DNA of 8,762 nucleotides, from the NCBI GenBank assembly GCA_027080315.1, contig JALWSI010000030.1, positions 1 to 8,762 on the forward strand. Direction: 5' to 3'. This document shows positions 1-6,728 of the stretch, piece by piece; the first letter of the stretch is position 1, and each line of letters starts with the position of its first letter. The position numbers were made by a program, and so were the translations under genes. The notes below the pieces were generated by a model. That model was not told where the DNA came from. It saw nothing but the letters and a program-made list of their open reading frames with translations, and searched no databases. Source of the stretch: a bacterium. Its GTDB lineage: Bacteria > Thermosulfidibacterota > Thermosulfidibacteria > Thermosulfidibacterales > JALWSI01.

Positions 1-480
1 GGCCTTCTCTTTCGCCTCAGAGGCGCTGTGGGCGAGCTCTCCCTTTGGGATGATCTCGTTTCCCCTGAGCCAGGCTTCAAAGGCCTGGGCAAACTGTTCT
101 TGAGGGTTTCTGGCCGAGTGGCTGTCCAAGGGCTCTCCACAGTCTATGGTGTTAGAGATGTAGCCATTCTCTCCCAGGACCCAGTCAAGGGCGTGCCCCA
201 TCTCGTGAAAGAGCATGTTGTGCTCACCCTGAGACACAAACAGGTCCCTCTGGAATAGGAATATGGCGTTCATCTCGGGGTTGAAGTGGGAGTAGTGGCA
301 AGAGGGCCTGCCGTCAGCGAGGAGCCTGGTTCGGGGTATCAGTCCGTTAACCGAGGCATCGCTGCGAAAGAGAAAGATCTTCACCTCTGAGAGGATCTCA
401 AGTATGGCTTTTGGCACCCTCTGCAAGGCCTTCTCTACCCACTCCCTTGCCGTTGAGTGGTAGCAGTGCTCAATCTTCAC
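1..480 (-). CDS. Anthrax lethal factor-like (ATLF-type) zinc metallopeptidase, 3' end missing
   Basis: A predicted zinc-dependent peptidase; 160 residues are visible and the frame is still open at base 1, so the C-terminus is missing. Residues 92-96 read HEMGH, the HExxH zincin signature, preceded by Phe and followed by ALD (Asp99), as in the HExGHxxD form of the anthrax lethal factor catalytic domain. About 30 residues later NPQEQFAQAFEAWL (residues 125-138) matches the helix that supplies the third ligand in that family, making Glu128 the likely zinc-binding Glu. No signal peptide or membrane segment is seen, so a cytoplasmic location is likely. The start is GTG: the frame has a stop about 30 bases upstream, no ATG lies between, and AAAGGAAAGG sits 9 bases before the GTG. 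The gene overlaps the end of lnt by 11 bases, so it is probably co-transcribed and coupled. The fold and metal site are fairly secure; the substrate is unknown. Confidence 0.85.
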   Translation of the reverse strand, partial: MKIEHCYHSTAREWVEKALQRVPKAILEILSEVKIFLFRSDASVNGLIPRTRLLADGRPSCHYSHFNPEMNAIFLFQRDLFVSQGEHNMLFHEMGHALDWVLGENGYISNTIDCGEPLDSHSARNPQEQFAQAFEAWLRGNEIIPKGELAHSASEAKEKA

Positions 481-2038
481 CAGGCTTTTCCTTTCCTTTG
501 CCCTTCACTTTTGCCAGCCACCTTACCAACAGCGCTGCCACCATGAGCAGTGAAAGCCAAGGCAGCCAGTCTCCCAGCTTTGCCGCAATGGTTTCGCCCC
601 GTAGAGGATACACGTATCCCAAGAGCACCTCTCTTTTGAATAGATCGCTCCTTTTAACCACTTTACCAGTGGGATCAACAAAGGCTGAGATCCCTGAGTT
701 TGTGGCTCTGATTAACCAATGGCGGTTCTCTACTGCCCTGAATATGGCTGCTGCAAGGTGCTGGTAAGGGGCAAGGGTTTTGCCAAACCACGCATCGTTA
801 CTCATGTTCACCAGGATTTCTGCCCCTTTTCTCACCTCTGCCCGAGCTATTTCCGGGAATATGGACTCGTAGCAGATGAGCACCCCCAGTTTTCCTTTGG
901 AGAAGGGGAGGGGATTGAGGCTTTTTCCGGGAAGGAAGCCGTTTTTGAACCCCACAATCTGGGTTAAGAAGGGGAGCAACCCTTTCAGAGGCACGTACTC
1001 CCCAAAGGGCACGAGGTGGGTTTTGTCGTACCAGCCGAGGGTGGTGCCATTGCCGTCGATCAGATAGGCCCGGTTCACCGAATAGTAGCCGTCGTTTCCT
1101 TTAACCCACCGGTAAGAGCCCACAACAACGGGGGCCTTGCAGCTTCTTATCTCCTCCCACAGAAGGACGGTTCTCTCGGGATCCTGAAAGAGGGGAAAGG
1201 GCATGGTGGTTTCAGGAAAAACCACGAGATCTGGTGCTTTTTTGCAGGCGTTTTGCATGATCTCCAAGTTGATCTTAGTGTTGGGCTCCACAAGTTTGGG
1301 ATCAAACTTTTTGTGGACCCCTATGTTGGGCTGAAGCACCGCAACCTTCAAAGTGGCCCTTTGCTGGGCTGAAGGGTGTAGTTTTATTTCTCCATAAAGC
1401 ATTGATGCCACTAAGATCGCCACTGGCACCAAAAGAGCTAAGCCTCGCTTCTTTAGCACCTTGCGTGCAAGTGCATCAAAGATTGCACCGTTCACCATGG
1501 CCACCACAAAGGAGACTCCCCATGCCCCTGTGATGTCGGAGAGTTGGATGAACAGGGGATGGTTCCACTGGCTGTGTCCCAAGAGGAGCCAGGGAAACCC
1601 TGTAAAGAGGTGTCCCCTAAGGTACTCCCCTGCCACCATTGCAACTGGAAAGATGAACCAGATGGGAAGATCCATTCTCCATCCCAAAAGCACAACCACT
1701 CCGCTACCACCTGTGAAGAGGCCCAGGTAGATGGCCATGGCGGCGAGGGTTAAGAGGGCCACAGGCATGGGGACCATTCCCCCGTAGGTGGAGATGGTGC
1801 GGGGTATCCAGTAAAGGGAGGAGAGCCAGAATAGGGTTCCTGTTGTCCAGAATGCCAGAAAGGCCCTTGTGGTAGAGAGTTTCCCTTCTCTCGTGATGTT
1901 CCATAGATTCAGTCCCGCAAATAGGGGTAGAAAAGCGAACCAGGCAAGCCAGCCCGTGGGCCAGGGGGGCATTGAGAAGAAGAGTAGTGCGGCTGATGCA
2001 GCAGAGGCACCAAGCAGAAGAAGGCTCTCTCTTCTCAC
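470..2038 (-). CDS. lnt: Apolipoprotein N-acyltransferase
   Basis: An integral inner-membrane enzyme that transfers an acyl chain from phospholipid to the N-terminal cysteine of apolipoproteins, the third and last step of bacterial lipoprotein maturation. At 522 residues it is close to the usual Lnt length of about 510. The N-terminal ~220 residues hold a run of hydrophobic segments, with the conserved GEYLRGHLFTGFPW stretch near residues 137-150. A periplasmic nitrilase-like domain follows, about residues 230-480, and a last membrane helix near 490-510. The catalytic triad is intact: Glu276 in VVFPETTMP, Lys339 in YDKTHLVPFGEY and Cys389 in GVLICYESIFPE. NMSNDAWFG (residues 411-419) is another family hallmark. 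The start codon is GTG, 28 bases after the hisF stop; a GGGGATGG stretch is the only purine-rich run before it. The ATG nearby upstream is out of frame and ends at once. The gene supports a diderm host. Identification is secure; the start is slightly less so. Confidence 0.97.
   Translation of the reverse strand: MRRESLLLLGASAASAALLFFSMPPWPTGWLAWFAFLPLFAGLNLWNITREGKLSTTRAFLAFWTTGTLFWLSSLYWIPRTISTYGGMVPMPVALLTLAAMAIYLGLFTGGSGVVVLLGWRMDLPIWFIFPVAMVAGEYLRGHLFTGFPWLLLGHSQWNHPLFIQLSDITGAWGVSFVVAMVNGAIFDALARKVLKKRGLALLVPVAILVASMLYGEIKLHPSAQQRATLKVAVLQPNIGVHKKFDPKLVEPNTKINLEIMQNACKKAPDLVVFPETTMPFPLFQDPERTVLLWEEIRSCKAPVVVGSYRWVKGNDGYYSVNRAYLIDGNGTTLGWYDKTHLVPFGEYVPLKGLLPFLTQIVGFKNGFLPGKSLNPLPFSKGKLGVLICYESIFPEIARAEVRKGAEILVNMSNDAWFGKTLAPYQHLAAAIFRAVENRHWLIRATNSGISAFVDPTGKVVKRSDLFKREVLLGYVYPLRGETIAAKLGDWLPWLSLLMVAALLVRWLAKVKGKGKEKPGED
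490..499 (-). promoter_or_regulatory. Ribosome-binding site of the metallopeptidase gene, inside lnt
   Basis: On the minus strand this reads AAAGGAAAGG and lies 9 bases before the GTG at 480. It is embedded in codons for the Lys/Gly-rich C-terminal tail of Lnt. It decides the start, because the frame has no ATG between the upstream stop and this GTG. Confidence 0.6.
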
Positions 2039-2066
2039 AGGGCCATCCCCATCCAGAGGTGGATTA

Positions 2067-2825
2067 TCAAAGCCTTACCGGCACACCACGCTTTTTAAGA
2101 TACTCTTTGGCCTCTCTTATTGAGTACTCCCGATAGTGGAAGATGGATGCGGCGAGTACGGCGTCTGCCTTGCCGTCAACTATGCCCTCGTAGAGGTGTT
2201 GAAGGTTGCCCACCCCTCCTGAGGCGATGAGGGGTATGGTGGTGGCCTCTGAGATGGTGCGGGTTAGCTCTATGTCGTAGCCTATCTTGGTGCCATCGCG
2301 ATCCATACTGGTGAGCAGAATCTCTCCCGCTCCCAGGTCCTCAACCCGTTTGGCCCACTCCACCGCGTCTATTCCCGTTGGGGTGCGTCCCCCGTGAATG
2401 TACACCTCCCAGCCTCTGTTCTCTCTTCTCTTTGCGTCTATTGCCACAACTATGCACTGGCTACCAAAGGCCTTTGCTCCCTCTTTTATCACCTCGGGGT
2501 TCTTCACCGCTGCGGTGTTGAGAGAGACCTTGTCGGCACCGGCTTTGAGCATCTTGCGGATATCCTCAAGGTTTCTGATGCCCCCTCCCACGGTTAGGGG
2601 CATGAAGACCTCTTCGGCGGTGCGGCGCACAACGTCAACCATGATCTCCCTCTTCTCGTAAGATGCGGTGATGTCTAAAAAGACGAGTTCGTCTGCCATC
2701 TCCTCATCGTAGAACCGGGCGTTATCCACGGGATCGCCGGCATCTCTCAGGTTTACGAAGTTCACTCCTTTAACCACCCTGCCTTCCATCACATCCAGAC
2801 AGGGTATAATTCTCTTTGCCAGCAT
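2067..2825 (-). CDS. hisF: Imidazole glycerol phosphate synthase, cyclase subunit HisF
   Basis: The cyclase half of the HisH-HisF complex of histidine biosynthesis. It uses ammonia made by the HisH glutaminase to turn PRFAR into imidazole glycerol phosphate and AICAR, in the cytoplasm. The product is 252 residues, a (beta/alpha)8 barrel of standard length. Catalytic Asp11 is in IIPCLDV and Asp130 is in VVAIDAKR. The phosphate-binding loops TVGGGIR (near residues 78-84) and IASGGVGN are intact. The start is placed at the ATG at 2823-2825, which gives the family N-terminus [16 protein letters not shown] six codons upstream also keeps the frame open, but AGAGGAAG lies just before the ATG. No other his gene is in view, so hisF is separated from hisH and hisA at least on this side. 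It sits 28 bases before lnt, probably in one transcript. Confidence 0.98.
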   Translation of the reverse strand: MLAKRIIPCLDVMEGRVVKGVNFVNLRDAGDPVDNARFYDEEMADELVFLDITASYEKREIMVDVVRRTAEEVFMPLTVGGGIRNLEDIRKMLKAGADKVSLNTAAVKNPEVIKEGAKAFGSQCIVVAIDAKRRENRGWEVYIHGGRTPTGIDAVEWAKRVEDLGAGEILLTSMDRDGTKIGYDIELTRTISEATTIPLIASGGVGNLQHLYEGIVDGKADAVLAASIFHYREYSIREAKEYLKKRGVPVRL

Positions 2826-2830
2826 GTTTT

Positions 2831-2838
2831 CTTCCTCT
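2831..2838 (-). promoter_or_regulatory. Ribosome-binding site of hisF
   Basis: AGAGGAAG on the minus strand, 5 bases before the ATG at 2823-2825. It supports the ATG that gives the conserved HisF N-terminus over the GTG 18 bases further upstream, which would place this site inside the coding region. Confidence 0.65.
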
Positions 2839-2895
2839 CTCACAATGGGTTGTACCCTTTTCTACCATAAGGCGGTGTGGGATAGAAACAGCACT

Positions 2896-2903
2896 GGAGG
2901 AAG
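2896..2903 (+). promoter_or_regulatory. Ribosome-binding site of the NFACT gene
   Basis: GGAGGAAG ends one base before the ATG at 2905-2907; its GGAGG core is 4 bases away. It is the strongest Shine-Dalgarno match seen in the window. It supports 2905 as the start rather than the ATG at 2824, which would overlap the start of hisF. Confidence 0.75.
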
Positions 2904-2904
2904 A

Positions 2905-4584
2905 ATGGATAACCTGCTCTTTTCTGCTGTTGGTGAGGCCCTTGCCAAGGAGATCGTGGGCAGGAGGGTGGGAGGGGTGGTGAGCTCCTCTGCTCTCTGG
3001 GTTGAGATGGGTGTGGGGAGAGACACCCTGGTCTTTATTCTTAACCCCAATGAGCCTGTGATCTTTCTCTCTTCCCGTAAGCCTGCTGGCACCAAAGAGA
3101 GATCCCACTTTGCCTGGGTGCTTGAACAGCACCTTAAGGGTGGGGTGATTGTGGGGGCGTTCAGGTGTTACGGAGACAGGGTGCTGGCGGTGGTGGTGAG
3201 GGTGCGTGACAAGATTGGCAGGGCCACCAACTACACCTTGGTGGCAGAGGTGATGGGCAGGCACTCCAATCTGGTTCTTATCAACCCTGAGGGCAAGGTG
3301 GTGGAGCCTTTGAAGAAGGTATATCCCGACATGAGCAGGGTACGCCATCTATTGCCTGGCTTCCTTTACTATCCTCCGCCTCCGGTGAAGAGGAAGGATC
3401 CCCTCACCATTGGGAGAGAGGAGTTTCTTGAGGTTGGGGTTGCTTATCCCCACCTTGAAGATGCCCTGAGAAAGGGGCTCTCTCTTCCGGCTTACGGGGT
3501 GGAAGAGATCTTGAAGAGAGTTCAGGGGGATGAGGGCCCTCAAAGGCTGCTGACGGCGTGGAATGCTCTGCTGGATTTGAGGAAGGAGCTTTTTGAGGGC
3601 AAGGGGTATTTGTGCGATGAACGCTGCTCCCCTTTTTCCTTGACTGGGGAGGGGTGCAGGGAGCTGCCGATTCTAAAGGCTGTGGAGGCCTTCTTTGAAG
3701 AGCGCCAGCTTCAGAAGACCATGGATGAGGCAAGGGGGGAGCTCCTGAAGGCCTTAAGGCGGAGAAGGAAGAGCCTTGAGAAGGCCCTTACCAAAGAGAG
3801 GGTCAAGTCTCTGGAGTATGCCCAAGAGGAAGCGGATCGCTACCAGCGATGGGGAGAGGTGATTCTCATAAACCTCAATAGTATTCAGAAGGGGGCTTCC
3901 AATTTGGAGGTGGAAGATCCCTTTGAACCCGGTAAGACCATCTCCATCCCTCTCCAGAAAGGGGTTCCCTTTACCCAGGTGGCTCAGGACTACTTCAACA
4001 GGGCCTCTAAGATACGAAAAAAGAGGAAGGCAGCAGCCAAACGGCTTGAAGAGCTTGAACAGATGCTCCAGTTTTTAGACTCCCTTTTGTGGAGTGTGGA
4101 GTCTGCTGAGACCTTAGATGAGCTGAAGTCCTTAAGGGAAGAGCTGGTGAAAGAGGGGCTTCTTGAGAAGGGGAGAAAGAAGGAGAAGAGGTCTCATGCA
4201 CCTGCCCGTATTCTTCCCTACCGGGTCTTTGAGACCCCTTACGGTAATAGGCTTCTGGTGGGCAGGCATCCCAAGGGCAACGAGTATGTCACCTTTAAGG
4301 CGGCCTCCCGTTTTGATCTCTGGCTTCACGTCAGGGACTTTCCAGGTGCCCATGTCGTCTTGAAGGGTGGTGGGATCTCTGAAGAGGAGATTGCCATGGC
4401 GGCCTCGGTGGCGGCCTACTTTAGCAGGGCAAAGGATTCGCCCAAGGTTGAGGTGGTTTACACCCAAAGGCGGTATGTTAAGCGGCCTCCTAAGGCCCCA
4501 AAGGGCTTTGTGCTCTACTCAAAGGAGCGCTCTATTGCAGTGAAGCCCGAGATTCCTCAGGGGGTCAAAGAGGTGAAGGGTTGA
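2905..4584 (+). CDS. rqcH: NFACT family protein, RqcH/Rqc2-like ribosome quality control factor
   Basis: A 559-residue protein of the NFACT family (older name FbpA, fibronectin-binding protein). Known members bind split 50S subunits that carry stalled peptidyl-tRNA and recruit tRNA-Ala to add C-terminal alanine tails marking the chain for proteolysis. NFACT-N covers about residues 1-260, with MGRHSN at 117-122 and an Asp-Arg pair (GDRV, residues 90-93) near where the functional DR motif of the family lies. Two charged, coiled-coil-like stretches follow (about 269-318 and 363-418). NFACT-R covers about 437-548, with FDLWLHVRDFPGAHVV (470-485) and the C-terminal KAPKGFVLYSKERSIAVKP. The length is usual for the family. 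The start rests on the GGAGG site and on MDNLLFSAVGEALAKEIVG as the natural N-terminus. It is monocistronic between two minus-strand groups, and its TGA abuts the stop of the convergent transporter gene. The family is certain; alanine tailing is inferred from homologues. Confidence 0.92.
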   Translation: MDNLLFSAVGEALAKEIVGRRVGGVVSSSALWVEMGVGRDTLVFILNPNEPVIFLSSRKPAGTKERSHFAWVLEQHLKGGVIVGAFRCYGDRVLAVVVRVRDKIGRATNYTLVAEVMGRHSNLVLINPEGKVVEPLKKVYPDMSRVRHLLPGFLYYPPPPVKRKDPLTIGREEFLEVGVAYPHLEDALRKGLSLPAYGVEEILKRVQGDEGPQRLLTAWNALLDLRKELFEGKGYLCDERCSPFSLTGEGCRELPILKAVEAFFEERQLQKTMDEARGELLKALRRRRKSLEKALTKERVKSLEYAQEEADRYQRWGEVILINLNSIQKGASNLEVEDPFEPGKTISIPLQKGVPFTQVAQDYFNRASKIRKKRKAAAKRLEELEQMLQFLDSLLWSVESAETLDELKSLREELVKEGLLEKGRKKEKRSHAPARILPYRVFETPYGNRLLVGRHPKGNEYVTFKAASRFDLWLHVRDFPGAHVVLKGGGISEEEIAMAASVAAYFSRAKDSPKVEVVYTQRRYVKRPPKAPKGFVLYSKERSIAVKPEIPQGVKEVKG

Positions 4585-5436
4585 TCATCCCCAAAGGGAG
4601 ATCACAACGGCACCGGCAACCATAAGCGAGCCCCCTGCCAGCCTCCCCAGAGGGCGGGACTCTTTGAATATGATTATCCCCAGAATCGCCCCCCATAGGA
4701 CAGAGGTGCGTTTCACAGCAATCATGTAGGGCACCTGAACGAGGCTTATGCCTATGAGGTGAAAGAGAAGGGAGAGGGCAGAGAGTATCCCCATACCGGT
4801 AAGCAGGGTCTCTCTGAGGACCATAGGGGTCTCTATCTTTGTAATTTTGAGAATGAGGGTGCTTACCACCAGCATCTCCGCTGAGAATACCACAACCACA
4901 AAGGTTGGAGAGGAGAGGTTTATGGCCAGTTTCCCCAGATTTGCAGTGATGCTGTAGATCATGGCCACCCCCAGCATCATCTGGCAGCCCTTCTCTCTTT
5001 TGAGGGTTTTTATGGAGGAGATAGGGGAGTTCTCCTCTGCCAGCAGGATGTAGGAGCCCACCACCACCAGCACCACCCCTGCAATTCCCAGCAGAGATAG
5101 GCGTTCACCTGTGAGGAGAGGCGAGGTGATAAGGAGAAATAGGGGAGTGAAAGAGAGAAAGGGAAGGGAAAGGGAGATGGGGGAGTGTTCAATGGCCTTC
5201 CAGTAAAGGTAGATTGCTGCAAGCTCTAATGGGAGGTCTGCTGCAAGTATTGCCCAAAAGGAGAGGGGAGTTGCTTTGAACGATACCCAGGGAAGCAGGA
5301 TTAGAGCCAAGGCACCCCAGAATATTGACCTTGCCCATAGCATCTGCCAGGGATGGTATTTTCCCCTTAAACCCTTTACACAGGCATCGGCTCCCGCCTG
5401 GGTGAAGGCGGTGAGCAGGCTGTAGATTAACCACAC
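4585..5436 (-). CDS. EamA/DMT-superfamily transporter
   Basis: An inner-membrane protein of 283 residues with about ten hydrophobic segments, near residues 1-18, 31-50, 58-78, 88-108, 113-133, 152-172, 178-196, 208-230, 235-257 and 264-282. That is the two-times-five-helix layout of EamA proteins. SPLLTGERLSLLGIAGVVLV (105-124) closes the first repeat, and VKRTSVLWGAILGIIIFKE (241-259) is the matching signature of the second, with Glu after the helix as is typical. EamA carriers export or import amino acids, nucleosides and other small metabolites; the substrate here cannot be told. The gene starts with GTG, 8 bases after the paaK stop. The bases before that GTG are pyrimidine-rich with no Shine-Dalgarno match, so translation may depend on ribosomes finishing paaK. 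The context suggests a link to aromatic acid metabolism, which is inference only. The gene ends exactly where the convergent NFACT gene ends. Confidence 0.9.
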   Translation of the reverse strand: MWLIYSLLTAFTQAGADACVKGLRGKYHPWQMLWARSIFWGALALILLPWVSFKATPLSFWAILAADLPLELAAIYLYWKAIEHSPISLSLPFLSFTPLFLLITSPLLTGERLSLLGIAGVVLVVVGSYILLAEENSPISSIKTLKREKGCQMMLGVAMIYSITANLGKLAINLSSPTFVVVVFSAEMLVVSTLILKITKIETPMVLRETLLTGMGILSALSLLFHLIGISLVQVPYMIAVKRTSVLWGAILGIIIFKESRPLGRLAGGSLMVAGAVVISLWG

Positions 5437-5444
5437 CTGGGGGC

Positions 5445-6728
5445 TTAGGAGGGCTGGTTTCTTTTATCCACCACCCTCACCGCCTTACCTGCAGGGCGGG
5501 GTATGCTTCCTTCGGGCACCAATGAGAGGTTCACCCTGAATCCTAAAAAGTCGTAGAGATGGGTTGCAAGGTGCTCTCTCAGGTCTTCGCTTGAGGCCCC
5601 CTCTTTCACCTCAAGCACAACGCTAACCACCGGTTTTCCCTTCTTGCGCTCAAGAATGATCTGGTACTCTGTGCCCACCTCTTTGTGTCTCAGCAGCAGG
5701 GCCTCAATCTGTTTGGGGTAAAAATTCACCCCCTTTACCTTGAGCATGTCATCGGTTCTGCCCTTGATACGCTCTATCCTGAGGCAGGTGCGGCCGCACT
5801 CACATCTCTCCAGAGACCTGATGGCTGTGATGTCGTTAGTACGGTACCGGATAAGGGGAAGCCCCTGACGGGTCAGGGTGGTGACCACCATCTCTCCCTC
5901 TTCTCCTGCTGGAAGTACCTTGCCTGTCTCCGGGTCTATGATCTCAACGATGTAGTGGTCTTCCCACACGTGGATTCCATCGTGGCACTTGCAGTCTATA
6001 CCTAACCCTACACCACCGGTCTCTGTCATGCCGATGATGTCAAAGGTCTCTATCCCCATGGCTTCTTCAATGCGGCTGCGCATCTCTTCACTCCACACCT
6101 CTGCTCCAAAGATGCCCACCTTAAGCTTTGTTCTCTCTGCGAAGTCAAAGTTCTCCTCTTTGGCAACCTCAATGAGCCTCAAGGGGTAGGAGGCAATGGC
6201 GCAGAGGGCTGTTGTGCCCATCTCTTCCATGAGCTTGAGTTGCAACATGCTGCGGCCGGCACCTATGGGCACAATCATGGCTCCTATCCTTTCGGCCCCA
6301 TAGTGGAAGCCGAACCCTCCGTTGAAGAGCCCGAAAGATGGGGTGATCTGGATAACGTCAGACCTGTCTAAACCCGCTGCTGTGAGGCATCGGGCCATAA
6401 TCTCTCCCCACTGGCGAACGTCGTTTCGGGTGTAGAAGTTCACAATAGGGGTGCCTGTGGTTCCTGAGGACATGTGGAATCTCACAAGGTTCTCCCTCAC
6501 TGCGCAGGTGTAGCCGTAAGGGTAGCCTTCTCGCAGGTCGTCTTTTGTTAAAAAAGGTAGCTTCTGCAGGTCTTCAAGACTCTGTATGTCCCAAGGCAGC
6601 ACCTCTCCTATCTTCTTGTGATAGGCGGGGTTGTAGTCCTTTATGCGCTGAATGGTGTTTCTTAGCCTTTCAAGCTGCAGCAGGGCGAGCTCTCCTCGCC
6701 TCATTGACTCAAACTCTGGCTGAAACAT
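5445..6728 (-). CDS. paaK: Phenylacetate-CoA ligase family AMP-forming enzyme
   Basis: A 427-residue adenylate-forming ligase that activates an aryl-acetate with ATP and CoA, giving aryl-acetyl-CoA, AMP and PPi, in the cytoplasm. Motifs are in order: the ATP-binding loop SSGTTGTP (87-94), GMTETGG (233-239), YRTND (295-299), the hinge region GRTDDMLKVKG (323-333), and C-terminal Lys415 in RPAGKAVRV as the likely adenylation lysine. Two Cys clusters, Cys246/Cys248 and Cys309/Cys311/Cys315, look like a structural metal site. The longest frame begins at 6770, but the ATG at 6726-6728 is preferred: AGGAG lies 7 bases upstream and it gives the PaaK-like N-terminus MFQPEFESMRRGEL. That start lies inside the end of iorB, a 20-base overlap. 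The pairing with iorB suggests aryl-acetates from aromatic amino acids as substrates; phenylacetate, indoleacetate and hydroxyphenylacetate cannot be told apart by sequence. Confidence 0.92.
   Translation of the reverse strand: MFQPEFESMRRGELALLQLERLRNTIQRIKDYNPAYHKKIGEVLPWDIQSLEDLQKLPFLTKDDLREGYPYGYTCAVRENLVRFHMSSGTTGTPIVNFYTRNDVRQWGEIMARCLTAAGLDRSDVIQITPSFGLFNGGFGFHYGAERIGAMIVPIGAGRSMLQLKLMEEMGTTALCAIASYPLRLIEVAKEENFDFAERTKLKVGIFGAEVWSEEMRSRIEEAMGIETFDIIGMTETGGVGLGIDCKCHDGIHVWEDHYIVEIIDPETGKVLPAGEEGEMVVTTLTRQGLPLIRYRTNDITAIRSLERCECGRTCLRIERIKGRTDDMLKVKGVNFYPKQIEALLLRHKEVGTEYQIILERKKGKPVVSVVLEVKEGASSEDLREHLATHLYDFLGFRVNLSLVPEGSIPRPAGKAVRVVDKRNQPS

Larger units (their letters stand above)
2826..2904. 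promoter_or_regulatory. Divergent intergenic region between hisF and the NFACT gene
   Basis: These 79 bases separate two divergent genes and must carry the 5' signals of both, at least ribosome-binding sites and probably promoters. The plus-strand frame stays open through here, but the family N-terminus of the NFACT protein starts only at 2905. I see no convincing sigma-70 hexamer pair on either strand; TTGTAC at 2850-2855 resembles a -35 box but has no good -10 partner 16-18 bases on. An 11-base inverted repeat, GGGT-TGT-ACCC (2847-2857), is the only internal symmetry. It could be a small operator or chance. Confidence 0.5.

Noticed and set aside
411-1372. Several plus-strand open frames opposite lnt and the metallopeptidase
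   Set aside because: lnt is intact with its catalytic triad on the other strand; these frames show no domain, are low in complexity and overlap each other.
2824-2904. A longer N-terminus for the NFACT protein starting at the ATG at 2824
   Set aside because: The extra 27 residues have no family character, would overlap the hisF start codon, and a strong GGAGG site precedes the ATG at 2905.
2770-3348. A 192-residue open frame on the minus strand antisense to the NFACT gene
   Set aside because: It is rich in His, Pro and Ser with no recognisable motif, spans the hisF start and lies opposite a gene with clear family motifs, so it is a shadow frame.
4560-4620. A possible bidirectional terminator at the convergent junction
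   Set aside because: There are short C-rich and G-rich runs and a TGATCA palindrome but no stable stem with a T-run on either strand.
5130-5185. A purine-rich stretch (GGGAAAGGGAAAGG-like) inside the transporter gene that looks like a simple repeat
   Set aside because: It is the non-coding strand of Ser/Leu/Pro/Phe codons in a membrane segment and has no regular unit.
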